Assembly (NCBI GenBank): GCA_012295275.1
Contig: CM022670.1
Span: forward strand, 29,837,938-29,901,937
Length of the DNA: 64,000 nucleotides
DNA from: Chrysomallon squamiferum
Taxonomy: Eukaryota; Mollusca; Gastropoda; Neomphalida; Peltospiridae
Direction of reading: 5' to 3'
The notes beneath the pieces were generated by a model. That model saw only the letters and a list, made by a program, of their open reading frames with translations. It was not told where the DNA came from and searched no databases. This document shows, piece after piece, positions 1-15,700 of the stretch. Made by a program: the position numbers and the translations under genes. Within the stretch, counting starts at the first letter, position 1; every line of letters starts with the position of its first letter.

Positions 1-1582
1 TAAACAGTAGGTACGTACCATTCTGAAATGTTATATGGTTACGCCAAAACTTTCATGTATTAAGCAGTTGCTTCGTATTCTGGATCTAACTTCTATCCAA
101 AGATGGCTGTGAGGTGTAAAACCGCTGCACCGTCTTTCCTCTCCTTTTCCAAATCTTTAACATCCTAACGTTAATATCCAGGAAACCATTTCAGACTTAA
201 TTTGTTATGCCCAAGACATTAAATCATTAAATATAAACACTTTTAATACGATTCATTGATTTATAGAAATATTATGGCCACAACCCCTCACTTTTGTTAT
301 TTATTCATTCATTCTTTCATTTAATCATTTACTTTTTATTATTTATTTATTTTAATTTTTTAATTTTTATATTTTAATATATATGTTGTTTGGTTTTTTT
401 AGTCTTTGGTTTAATTATGGTTAAAAATAATATACAACTGATTTAGCCAGTACATTGGTATGTGGGCTTTCATGTAAATGGAAAGATATATAAAACCAAG
501 TTTTATTTCATTCATCTGGTAGGAGAAGTGGGCTTCTCTCCATAGAAATGTTATCTTGATCCCTTACTTTGATTAAAGACATTACACTGGTAGAAATGTT
601 TTCTTGAAGCAAATATATATAAGTTAGAGAGGTTATCTTTAATTAAAAAGAAAACGGAAGAATGAAAATTTATAATAATTGAAACTACACCTCATATATA
701 TATATATATATAAACCTTTATTGTTAGAAATGTTGTACATTTCCTGAATGTTGGTATATATAAAAGATTCTTTGCAGCTAGTCAAAAAATAATAATCTGA
801 TGGATGTCAGAAACATAATTTTTAGTTTTTATATATCTGTCCTCCTTAACCCAACAAAAACAAAATCAAATAAGATCTGTTGATCAAAAATATATGAGTT
901 ACCCTTGTTAAATATTTCTTTATTCTTTTCATGTACTGCATACTAAAAGAAATAACAAATTAACTTTTGAATGTTTCCAAAATATACGTACCTTTCTCAG
1001 TTGTACAATAATTTCAAATATTTATAAATGTTTATTCATTGTTTTATTTTATTACATTTTGTTTTGTACTTTATGCCATTATCATATTACTGTGGCATCA
1101 TACTGGTAGTTGGTGCACAAAAAGACAATGACTTTTTAATCTGAAACATGTTCAAGGTCTTATATACTTAGAACGTCAAGGATTTCAGTATTCTTATTCA
1201 CGGCTCAAGGATGCATTTTGTTCTTACCCATGACCATATTTTGTTTACATTTTAGTTAAAAAAAAAATAATAATAATAATAATACATTTAATTCATCTTT
1301 TTTTACAGGGTATCACTTGTTTTCCATACTTTTGTTCAATCAGTTTCATCTGGAATTAGAATAATATATTTATTCACTGCAGTATAATCAGAATCTTCGA
1401 TTAATTTTCTGTAATCATTAATCTGAAAGTTATTAGTCTGGTCCTTGGTGAAATGTAGTTATTTCCACAATTATTTTTTAACAGAAAATGATAATAAAGT
1501 TAAAGCTCTTGAGGTTTGGCTAGTGTTGTATCTAAATATCTCTGATAAACAGAAAACTGAGAACAATACTAAATCAATTCTT
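1..1582. other. No gene recognised (downstream of SQSTM1)
   Basis: AT-rich DNA with short low-complexity runs, such as a TA run near 693-711 and an AAT run near 1267-1283. No open frame with recognisable protein similarity and no RNA gene is visible on either strand. The right part may lie just past the SQSTM1 poly(A) site. Confidence 0.6.
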
Positions 1583-1588
1583 TTTATT
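1583..1588 (-). terminator. SQSTM1: Candidate poly(A) signal for SQSTM1
   Basis: Reads AATAAA on the minus strand about 860 nt past the SQSTM1 stop codon. It is the clearest hexamer in the 3' flank, which would give a 3'UTR of roughly 0.85 kb. AT-rich sequence makes chance matches common, so this is tentative. Confidence 0.35.
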
Positions 1589-2446
1589 ATTATTTAAAAG
1601 GTACAAGCTCCAAAGAAACAAAGATAACAAAAACAGCCTTCCAACACAGTATTATCACCACAGTACTAAACATGCTAAACTGTTTTATAATATGATGACA
1701 CATTATTTGGTCACAAGTATATGCCACAGTAAGTACCAAAATTAAATTAATTTTTTTTTATCGTGTACAAAGTGTATATCACTTCTATTTTTTCTCAAAC
1801 AAAAAAAAAGTAAATTAAATTTAGTTCACAGCACTTCAGATTTATAAAATCAGTTGGATTCTTTCCAAATATTTTATAAAATTAATAAACAAAAACAAGC
1901 ACTAAATAACATGTATTCATAACAATCAGGAGAAACTGCACAAATCAAATTATAGCTAAAAGTTATCTTCAAATTAACTAGTTATAAAATTATTTATCAA
2001 ATTTATGTACACTAAAAATCCCAAAATGTGAATAAAATAGAAGATATAAATGTACCATTTTACACCAGAGCTATAAATGTATGGAAACTTATCTTCCAAA
2101 TCAAGTTCTAAACAATAAACATAGCCTGCAAAGTTCCTGTTAAGTGTTACATAATAACATACACTATGGCTAATCTGTATTACTAAACAGTCCAAGTATT
2201 AAGTATAAAATATTGACTTAGTTCACAATATCACTAATACTAGCAAGAATATAAAAATCAAAAGGTTAGCCCATGAAATCACTAACAGTAGCATGTAAAA
2301 TAAAAAGCTTAGCCCACAAAGTGCAGTATTAAGTATTAAACTGGTAATATTTGTCAGTGCAGTTAATGCAAACTGGCTATTTAATGCTGCACATATCAGT
2401 AGCAAAGTTCGAGGTAAAGGTATGTGCATGTATAACATCGCAAGTC

Positions 2447-5563
<3,117 letters not shown>

Positions 5564-6913
5564 TTTCGCGTTTGGTTTGTTATTGAAATTTGACGTGAGA
5601 CAGTCGGTTGACAAGTGGGGTGAAGTGCCCTTGGAAAAGTCGGTCACGATTCAGCGAGTTGTACGTTTAAAATTATAAATATCTTCTTTTATTGGAACGT
5701 TAATTTTCTGTTCCTGTCTCTCTAACAGTTTAATATTTCTGTTGCTTGGAAAAAATTATCTGAGTCTTTTATACAAAAATGTTGTGCACTTACTGCGCAG
5801 AATACTAACACCAAATCTGCTGTCTAACCGTGACAACAAAACTAATCAGTGCGCAAGTTCCGGTTATGTGTAAACACGTTTAGAGTAGACTTGCTTTGAT
5901 TTAAATAATAATAATAATAATAATAATTTTAGGGCAATATTATATATTTTACGATACCAATAAATAACAGCAACTCTATAAAATACAAGTAACACTTTAT
6001 GAGTACATTATTTTAACAAGTATGAATGATTTCATTTTCTTAAATATTCATAACTTAACCCCAAAATAGTCTATGTTAATTAATATTATATAATTTCTAA
6101 AAATAGTTTGGGAAACAACATTTAGATTTTTCTGGAAAATTTCATCGGCAACTCGAGATAATTAGTCATTTTGCAATTTACTATTATGTGCATTTTTAAC
6201 TTTTATGCAGAATAAATAAACACAAATAAAATACAAATTTAAACAAGAACAACAATAATCATCACACTGATCCGTTTTCAAAATTTAATATAAATAAAAA
6301 CAAAGCGTTACCAACCTTTTTTTTGTTTTTTTGTTTTATTTTGTATATTTTTTTCCCATCTTTAACTTGGATTATTTTTGCTACGTACATACATACATAC
6401 ATCAATATATGTATGTAGTAACAATAATCCTAGTTAAAGAAGAAGAAATCTTTTATGATCTGCTTTATGGCCATTATTTTCATACAGACCTATTTGTTGC
6501 TCCCCCAAATTGTCTTGATACAGCTGGAGCCCATTATATATGTATTTGTATACGTGTTTGTTCTAAAACTAAATTTTTATTTTTTATTTATTTATTTATT
6601 TATTTTTTTTGGTTTGTTTGACATTAAGCTAATTTATTATGATTATGGCTTTATTCTATAATGTAAACTGAATTACATGTTTAATTAAGTACCCTAATTA
6701 TGTTAGGAATGTAGCAAAATAATATATATAGTAATGATAATGGAACGTATGTTGCAAAATAATATAGCACCTAAACTGTTTACATTGGTGGAGGAGGAAC
6801 TTTCATTCTCCCTTTCTTTTTTCTTTTTTTTTCCTGCTGTGTGTGTGTGAAATTAAATAATCGTGGAATTGATGTACTAAGTATATATGCAAATTAATTT
6901 AACATTTTAATTA

Positions 6914-7250
6914 TTATGCAATAGATTGCATCATATTCATCAAGAATCACTTCACTGAAAAAATGTCCATCATGATATTGCATCATACTCTGAAATCAAG
7001 CTATTACCCTATTTTGTTTTGAATTTCAGTACTGTACAATGCACACGAGGACACGAAACTTAAATAAGAGTTTAAAAAATTAAAAGAAAATGTGACACAC
7101 TTTTCACATAGATTCTCAAGACTGAGTCATCCCCACAAAGCCCAAAGCATCAAGCAATTCTTCATCAGAAGAAAAGGCAACACGGTCACCATGTCGATCT
7201 GTAAAATTATGCAAAAACTGTTTAAAAAAAAGTCTGGTATAAATTTTATA
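6914..7250 (-). pseudogene. Degenerate duplicate of SQSTM1 exon 2 with flanking introns
   Basis: This block matches about 4741-5070 of the SQSTM1 gene in the same orientation, including intron sequence on both sides, so it arose by DNA duplication and not by retroposition. The exon copy is 7101-7198 (98 nt against 96 nt in the gene). Two extra C on the plus strand, at the position matching the codons after GFV of the PB1 domain, shift the frame and bring an early TGA. The acceptor AG and a donor GT are still present, so inclusion in a transcript is possible but would truncate the product. No other p62 exons are seen nearby. Confidence 0.88.
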
Positions 7251-8343
7251 AATATTTAAATAAACATTAAATAAAAAAAAGTTATAAATGTGATTTATAA
7301 ATATTTAATAACTTTGCACCTATAAGATAAATAATATAATGAAACAAATTTTGATCAGCTTTTATTTTATTAATTATAAACCTGTAACTGAATTCCACGC
7401 TGGAACTGGTACTCATAAAGATTGAAAAAATAATAATAATAATAATAAAATAAAAACATACTAATCCGTCACTGACATACACACATACTCACACATGTAC
7501 ATACATAAGAAATCCCAAACAGTTACCGATAATCATTAACAAAAGTTACATGTATAATATTATTTCTAAGTTCAATTAATTAACTAAATATACATGACAA
7601 AAAAGGTATATATGTAACTACGGACGACTGCATTTAAACAAGTGTGACAAGTTCATAATAGAGCCAGTTTTTTGTACTAGTGAGTTTTAATAGCTACTAC
7701 ATAGTCAAAATTAATAAAGTGAACTATTACATAAATTAATATGATCCATTTCCTTATACATACATGGTCGTAACTAGACTCTTTTGAAATGAAGCAAAAA
7801 CACTTAATCGCCGAGCGGATCGGGACAAATCTTCCATATAACAAATAAGTATATTTTAAAATCTGCTATAATCCATTTATTTAGTTATATGAAATAATTC
7901 AGAAGAACTTCAGGGGAGGATCCAGGGGTTAGGGGCAAGGAGGTTGGTCCCCCCTTTAGGAACAAAAATCATTTTTTTATTATTATTATTATTATTTTTA
8001 TTATCATGTTGTCAGTTTTCAAAATATAGGGAAATAAAACTGAACTTAGCAGCTAGATTCATTTATAGCGTAAACGTCATTGAAAGATAAGACTTCAGAG
8101 ATTCCTCTAAAGTTTTGTAACTTTAAAGTTAAGCTTACCATCTCCTGAGTTTCTTTTCAACAAACCCGTCTTCAGCCATTTTTTTTTTTTTTTTTTTTTT
8201 TTAAGAGACATGACTTGAGTGCTATCGTGACACTAAATGACTATATAGATTGCATCAGGACAAGAACCGGGCTAATATTGAAACGTGTGAAAAGGATGCT
8301 GTATGCCTTAAATCATCAGGTGTTCGATAAACCTGTCTGATAT

Positions 8344-8407
8344 GTTTGAAGTCTGTTAAGTCTTTCATCGCAACGATATCGGTTACCGAGACTTCAAACG
8401 GTAACCG
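8344..8407. repeat. Interlocked inverted repeats
   Basis: An 11-bp arm at 8344-8354 is the exact reverse complement of 8389-8399. A 9-bp arm at 8380-8388 is the exact reverse complement of 8399-8407. The second pair starts inside the loop of the first and ends outside it, giving an interlocked arrangement. No function is recognised. Confidence 0.6.
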
Positions 8408-8544
8408 TAGACATAAATGAATTCCTTCAGAGTATATCATTTCTTTCGGAATAGATTTATATTTTATATTTTTAAAATAAAATCTTCACATAAAAAAAAA
8501 ATGTTTGCATAAATATAGTTTTGTCCATGACATACATACATACA

Positions 8545-8559
8545 TGTGTGTGTGTGTGT

Positions 8560-8640
<81 letters not shown>
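8545..8640. repeat. Compound (TG)n-(GA)n microsatellite
   Basis: A short TG tract runs into about 36 uninterrupted GA dinucleotides. Such a purine-strand tract can be highly length-polymorphic. Confidence 0.97.
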
Positions 8641-8642
<2 letters not shown>

Positions 8643-9669
8643 CTGTACTAGCAAGGTCACTTAATGAAAATACGGCGTTTGAAACGGAACTGTTTTCACA
8701 TCGATAAATTATTATAGTTATTTACACATACAGATTTAAAAAAACAAAACAAAAAAACCACAAACAAATTTTAAAATAACAACTGGTTATTGTCATAAGA
8801 TATTAGCTTTATCCTGGTCAGGTCGCTGCGTTGGCTATTCTAAAATTCGCTTGTTTATTAAGACAGTATATTCCTGACAAACGCTACGCATACATAATAG
8901 TCTTTTTTATACTGAGAAGATGGCGACCCAACTTTCTTAAATTCCGTTTTAACAACTCCTAAAATCGACACATATATCGAATTATTATTGTGTTATTAAC
9001 ACTATTAGCAAGGTTATAATTATTTGTGATGGTTAGTTAACTATGATTTCGGTTTATTGCAATTTTTATGCTTAATTCTCCGTTAATTTGTTGCGTTTTA
9101 GACAAATTGCAGCTTAATATAACCTGTTTATTAAATTATTTTAATTTTTAGTGTGTGTATTCAACTGGCAGTAAAAGATTAAAGTTATGTTTAAAATGTA
9201 AACGTTTCACGGCCGCAATTACACCGAGACAAATGAGGGAAATACATCTCATATCGAAACTGCTATTTTTTTTTTTTTTTTTTTTTGTTGAATTATATAT
9301 ACAAAGATTTTATTTGAAAGATATAAACTAAAAATCTCTATTCCGAATTAAATGATATCCACTGAATTAATTCGTTTGTGTTTTTTTATCATTTAAAAAA
9401 AAAAAGTCTAGTTACGGCCATGCGTTTTATTTCTAGTGTCACACACAAACACAGAGTTGTATACATAATACTACTATACCGAAAAACAAATTATGCACTG
9501 AAAATAATTTAGGCAAAAGAATTAATCCATTAGGAATGATTAATTGTCTTAATAGGCATCCCTTGGAGTTAGGATGACATTTATCTGAAAATAGAACAAC
9601 CTCCACCCTCGTCTGATGCCAGGTCAATGCAGGTCAATGTATTTACTATAAGATTTTCAGTAATACGCC

Positions 9670-9709
9670 TGACGTAAAATCACCCCATCTCATCCACGAA
9701 GCTGATTGG
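9670..9709 (+). promoter_or_regulatory. SREBF1: SREBF promoter: CRE-like, SRE-like and inverted CCAAT sites
   Basis: Three motifs lie within 81 bp of the SREBF start codon. TGACGTAA (9670-9677) resembles a CRE half-palindrome. ATCACCCCAT (9679-9688) matches 9 of 10 bases of the classic LDL-receptor sterol regulatory element. ATTGG (9705-9709) is an inverted CCAAT box, the NF-Y site, 16 bp past the SRE. In mammals SREBP with NF-Y at this kind of spacing drives sterol-regulated promoters, including SREBF2 itself. Autoregulation here is an inference from motif identity and spacing. Confidence 0.65.
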
Positions 9710-9750
9710 TTAAAGTCTCGTGGCGAGACTCGGCTAGGAAAACAGAAAAG

Positions 9751-12700
9751 ATGGCAGAAAATGAGAGGTTTGGTGTCGGTGGTATGGAGTATCTGGATAT
9801 GGATGGCGATATTTTGGCAGAACACGAGTTCGGTAATGGAAATTTTGGTTCACTAGATGGTACGGTATATTAAATTTCGGATTAGAAGTTATTCTTTTTA
9901 TAGATAAATTCTTTAAAAATTACAAAAACAAGTTGAAGGGTCTGAGTCTATGCCTGTTACTGTTAGCAGTGATACGTGTTAGTGTTACTGTTATTAGTTA
10001 CTACTTAGTATTACTTACTTAGATACTATGTTAGTATTACACGGTCGAGTCAGAGGAATCAATTGCCACTTTGTTATTTAGTTAAGCGATTTTTAATCTT
10101 TTTTTTTTTTTTTTTTTAAATAAATACTCTTACCGAATTAAGAATACTGACATAACTGAGATATTTCGAGGCATCTCGGCTATTTAACATAGAATCTGTA
10201 AATTTAGCGACAGTAATACTCGGTCACATTGTCAGGTCGAGTTCGTTTTGAATAATGAAACACGATGTATGTGCATTTATATGTATATGGAGAATGGCCT
10301 ATAAAGACCAAAGACCAGCAAAATATCTCAATTTATTTTGTACCTTTAGTATATAGGCCTACTTGCTGATGTAAATTGCTGTAACAGAAATGTTTATCAC
10401 TTCCTTCCAGATATCTTGAACTATATAAACAGTGATGTACAAGGAGGAACTGATCTCTTCAACATACCTGTCAAACAAGAACTTGATGAATTGCCATGTG
10501 ATACTCAGTCGGGCATTCAGACATCAAACAGTGAACTGTTACTTAATTCAGCAAATTTTCACAGTGAAACCTGTCCAAATGACATATTAGAAGAACCAGT
10601 AAAGGTAGACAACCCCCAGCCAATGGGTCGAAATGCTTTGAAAACACTATTGGAACTTGATGACAACACTTCATATGGCAGCCAGCTCCAGCAAGCTGCT
10701 GCCCAGCTTCAAGCTGTTCAGCGTCAGCAAAAATTTATAAAACAGACACAGACCCAGTACTCGGCAGCTACACTTCAAAACAAGATGGCCCATGTACAGC
10801 CAAGACCCTCTCAACAACAGCTAAAATTGATACTACAGCAGCCACTGGTGACAACTACAGCTCCACAAGTGAAGCAACAGATTCGTGAAATTAGATTGCA
10901 GGCTACAACACAACCACAAACACCTGCATCAATTCCAGTTGTGCAGACACAACAGCAAACATCACAAAGTGTTGTTGGTCAGCTTAGTATGCAGCAGTTG
11001 CAGCAGGTATTAATTACAACATAAAAATAATGAAATTGCACAGGAGTAAGTGTACTGGTAGATTAGATAATGAAATAAGACTGAATTATATTAAAACTGA
11101 TTGGAAAAATTGACAACATTTTTTTAAAAATTTGTTAACCCTTGTGGGCATGAGAAAATATTAATCCAAAATTTTCACTTAAATAAAATTTTATGTGAAA
11201 ATTTTTAAAAATTAAATTGGATTAATTATTTCTTCACTCTATTTATTGCAGCTGATACAGTCACAAATTGTAAAAGTTGGCCAGAATGAAACCTCTAATG
11301 CTTCAATAGGCTCACCTGCTGTTACAAACATCAACACAATAGACTCAGCCACTACTACTCCTATCCAGAATATTGTGACAAGCAGCAACACTATACTTAC
11401 TACCACCATCCCAATCCAGTTGGTGGACAGTGATTCTTTAAACAAAGTACCAATAAATCGACTAAACAGTTCTCAGAAAAGAAATGGCAAGGGAGAAAAA
11501 CGAACAGCACATAATGCCATAGAGAAACGGTATAGACTGAGTATCAATGACAAGATTGTAGAATTGAAAGAACTTGTATCAGGAAAATCTGAAACAAAGG
11601 TATGGATTAATTGTTTTGTTTTTCTTTCCAATTATTTTAGTTAAATGATTTAGTAAGGACACAGAATAGATAACTATCACCATAAATAGTTTTTATTGTC
11701 ATGGAATCACTTTGAAAACAATGTACAAAAGATTAGGTTTAGTTTAATTATTTCATAATTCATGAATCCTAAAGTATCATTTACATAAAATGTAATTCTT
11801 TTTTTAAACGTTTTGTTACAGTTGAATAAATCTGCTGTTTTGCGAAAGGCAATTGACTACATTCGTTATCTTCAGAATGTAAACAACAGACTAAAACAGG
11901 AAAACATGGCACTACGATTAGCATCTGGAAAGCAAAGTGAGTATAAACTATGAATTTATTATAGTAGAAGTAATTTGTTTGGTATTAATTATAATTTGGT
12001 AAATATACATTTAACAAATATATTATTATTGTATAATTAATCACTGAATTGATAGAACATCTCCAAAACCTGTTCATGTTAAAGAACAAATTTTTTAAAA
12101 TGTGTTTTTCTTCACAGATCTGAAGGATCTGCTACCAAATTCATCAAATGGTAACCATTATCCCATGACTCCACCTGATTCAGATGGAAGCATATCTGCA
12201 CACTCTCCACCAGTTACAAGTGAGAGTGAGGATTCTCAGCCAGGCAGTCCATTATTTGATGATATGCCAGGTAAATACTTAATTTCTAGCCAACTCATAA
12301 AATTTGATTATATAATTCTTTTTCATATTAAAGATTTATATTTGAGAAATGTTTAATTCTTGTAAATGTACTTTTTAAATTTTTATTTGAAACACTGTCC
12401 TGCTGGACACATACATTATATAAGTAAATCCACATTTTTTGCTTTATGTTAATTTATTTCTGTTCTAACTTTTAAATTATTATTTTTTTTTTTCAATAAA
12501 TTTCTGTAGCTTCACCAGGACATGATTCTCAAGATGAAACATTTGGTATATCAACAACTGGTATGCTTGATCGATCACGGATGGTGCTCTGTGTTTTCAT
12601 GTTTGCTGTCCTTGCATTCAATCCGTTTAACATGATTCTTGGAGGGAGCCATGACAACAATCCTGGGACTGGTCATCATGGTCGGACTCTACAAAGCATG

Positions 12701-15700
12701 GCAATAAATTCAGGTAAGATTACCTGCAAAATAGTTTTTCAGATACACATAGAAACTTCTGAAAATTATAATGTTTTTGGATATTGTTTCAGTTTATGAT
12801 TCATACAGAAATTATAGATGTATATATTGTTATTGTTTTATTGATAATGTTGAATAAATGTGTCATAAATTGTTGTTATTTTTATCTTTGTTTGTTTTTA
12901 AAGGAAATCAGAGTTGGTTTGATTGGATGTTCCCAAAAGTCTTCCTGTGGTTTTTGAACGGGATAATTGTTGCTGGTATTCTTGCTAAATTGCTGATTTT
13001 TGGAGAACCAGTTACTCGTAAGGATAGCAATGCTTCTGTTCTATTTTGGCGATACCGAAGACAAGCTGATGTTGAGTTCTCAAGAGTAGGTTTATTTTGT
13101 ATAAAAGTCTTTATTTATTTAGTTAATTTCAAAATTGTTAACGATATATACATTCATAGTTCAACTAATCAGTCAAATCATCAGTTGTTTATTACTAATT
13201 CATTTATCAGTGATGGCTTGCAGCTAAGTGATAGTTAAGTGCTTGTGACATGTATTCCCAAGCACTGTAAATATGAAACACATTAAAATGTATGTAGATA
13301 ATTTAAAAAATTCATTCAGCTGCATAAAAAAAAAAAAAATGTAATTTCAGTAATAACATGCCTTATTACTATTTTTTTCTATTACTCTACTTTTTTATAC
13401 TTCAGCTTTAAAATACTTTTACTGTTTTGTTATTCAACAGACAGTACATAATCAATCATTCTTAATTATTTCACAAATTATTTATATTTCTTTTGTGTTT
13501 TCAGGGTGCTTATTCAAATGCAGCTAACTATCTGTGTCTCTGTCTGACTACTCTTGGAAGACCATTACCGACTTCAAAAATTGACCTTATTTCAGCTATT
13601 CTGTGGCAACTCTTTAGACAGTTCCTGCATCGACTTTACCTTGGACGTTGGTTGTCAAACATGGCTGGCAGCTTTCTTAATGGAGATGTGAAAAAGAGTG
13701 ATGTCAAAAATTCTGCAAGGGATGCCGCTCTAGTGTATCACAAACTTAACCAGCTTCATCTGACAGGTAGTGTTTCTAATTCCATGTTTAGAGTACAGTT
13801 TTACTTTGAGAACCTCTAAAACATTAAAATCTTTATCAATAGAAAATGAAATCATAATTTATAGTAAGAAATGAATATTCAGTTCAGAAAAAGAAAAAAT
13901 TCTTTATTTTTATTTATTTTAAATTATATTAAGACTGGTTTATATTTTAATTGTGACCTGGCATGTTTCAGGCAAAGCTGGAGGTGGGGTGTTGAGAGGT
14001 TTGAACCTGGCATTGGGTGCAGTAAATATTGGTGAAGCAGCAGGAGATGCCATCTCAAAATCAATTTTGGCTGAAATATATGCCACAGCTGCAGTTCAGA
14101 TAAAAGCATCATTCCATGACAAATTACAGTTCTTTGCTGTGAGTCTGGAATAACTTTTTTTTAAAAATTGTTTAACTAACTGTTAATATTTGTGAAATGC
14201 AAATTTTGATAACACAATACAATTAAATTTACTGAAGATCAACATTAAACTTATTTTTATCATTTTCAATTATTTATTATTGTTCAGAAACTTGTGCAGG
14301 GATTTTTTCAGAATGCTTACATTAGAAATTTTAATTTCAGAGGTACTTTCTGAGTCGTGCAAGAAGAGTTTGTGTAAAAATTCGTGAAGATGTGCCACCA
14401 AATATACAGTGGCTTTCACATCCAGAAGGTCATCGCTTCTTTGTTGATAGTGTCCTTGATGTGCATCAGAAAAAAGGCATTTTATCAAGTAGTGAATGTG
14501 AAGGTATGAAAGAAATTGTCCACCAATTTTTAAAAGTTACTCCTAAAAAGGTGCATCCATCATCTTCATTCATTTGTTAAATATGTTAAGAAAGACCCCG
14601 AAGAGCAGTTATTATTAATAATCCCATCTTTGTCTTGTGCTTTGCATCTGAATATATTACTATGTAAAAAAAATAAATTAAGTTAAAAGATTTATTTTTC
14701 AGTTGACCCACTTGCCAGTGTGACTCAGGCATTTCGTGAACATCTGTTGGAACAAGCTTTGTACTGTTTAGTCTCTCCATATTATCCAGACAGGTACCAG
14801 GCATATATAATATATAAAGGGAAAAAAAGATACATATATATATTTATTTATTTTATTTTTTTATTTCTTCACATTTTTAAAATATACTAAAATAAAATTT
14901 TCCCTGTTTTTTCATATTCTTCTATCTTGGAATTTTTAAAAGATCAAATAATAATCTTACATCTTTGTAATATATTAATCATATGTATTAATTTTTTTAT
15001 TTATTATTATCTTTTATTCAGAGAACTTTAGTGTTACTATTTTGTATTTATTTTTTATTTTTTTGAATTGAGGAGCAAGAGTAGTTTTGCAGAGACTGTG
15101 TTGTACACCCAATTACTTAGTGATTGCTCTCGATACCAGAAGGGAGATGGGTTGTCTGAATTTGGAATAGCTGCAAATGCAGGTAAAGTTTTACAACTTG
15201 CATCTCGGTAATTGGCATGGTTTGTTTAGATCTGAAGTGTTGTGGGATAATCTTCCTTAGTCAGTACCAGACCAATTATGTGGACTCCTGAAGGCCTGAG
15301 GCATTCCAGATCTCTAAGCATCTAAATTTGTAAGTAATTAGGCATAAACATTTTAAAATTAAAAACATGAAGAAAATTGAAGATACACAACATGGTGACG
15401 TGACACGTAAACAGTGCAGCACGTAAATGAATGCCACACAGCTTGATAGAGTTGTTCCGGTCTGTGAGGACAACATCTGCACACACAAACTATGAAAATA
15501 GCCATGGAAAAAACTTCAAATGTTCTGGTCTTTCCGTATTTTATGATGCCAGATAATTGGTCCAGTGCCTGTACTAGAAATCTGATAAATCTGTATTCGC
15601 AAATAAAAGATCCTTTGTTTCTAATTGATAACTGCAGCAGGTTTTCTGTCTGGTACCATTTTACACTCACATGCATACTATTATAATTTATGTAGGTAAT

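Larger units (their letters stand above)
5564..9669. other. Divergent intergenic region between SQSTM1 and SREBF
   Basis: Holds the SQSTM1 5' flank and probable promoter (about 5564-5900), a degenerate copy of SQSTM1 exon 2 (6914-7250), a TG/GA microsatellite (8545-8640), nested inverted repeats (8344-8407) and several T runs. A G-rich patch near 7913-7965 may be the end of an unidentified transposon. No intact protein-coding frame with recognisable similarity is present. Confidence 0.7.

Noticed and set aside
5564-5900. Search for an NRF2 antioxidant response element in the p62 promoter
   Set aside because: Several TGAC or GC fragments occur but none fits TGAnnnnGC with the flanking consensus well enough to report.
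7913-7965. G-rich patch resembling the end of a transposon
   Set aside because: Only one edge is visible, with no partner or coding sequence.
8255-8440. 61-codon minus-strand frame
   Set aside because: No similarity recognised, and it contains the interlocked inverted repeats; more likely non-coding.
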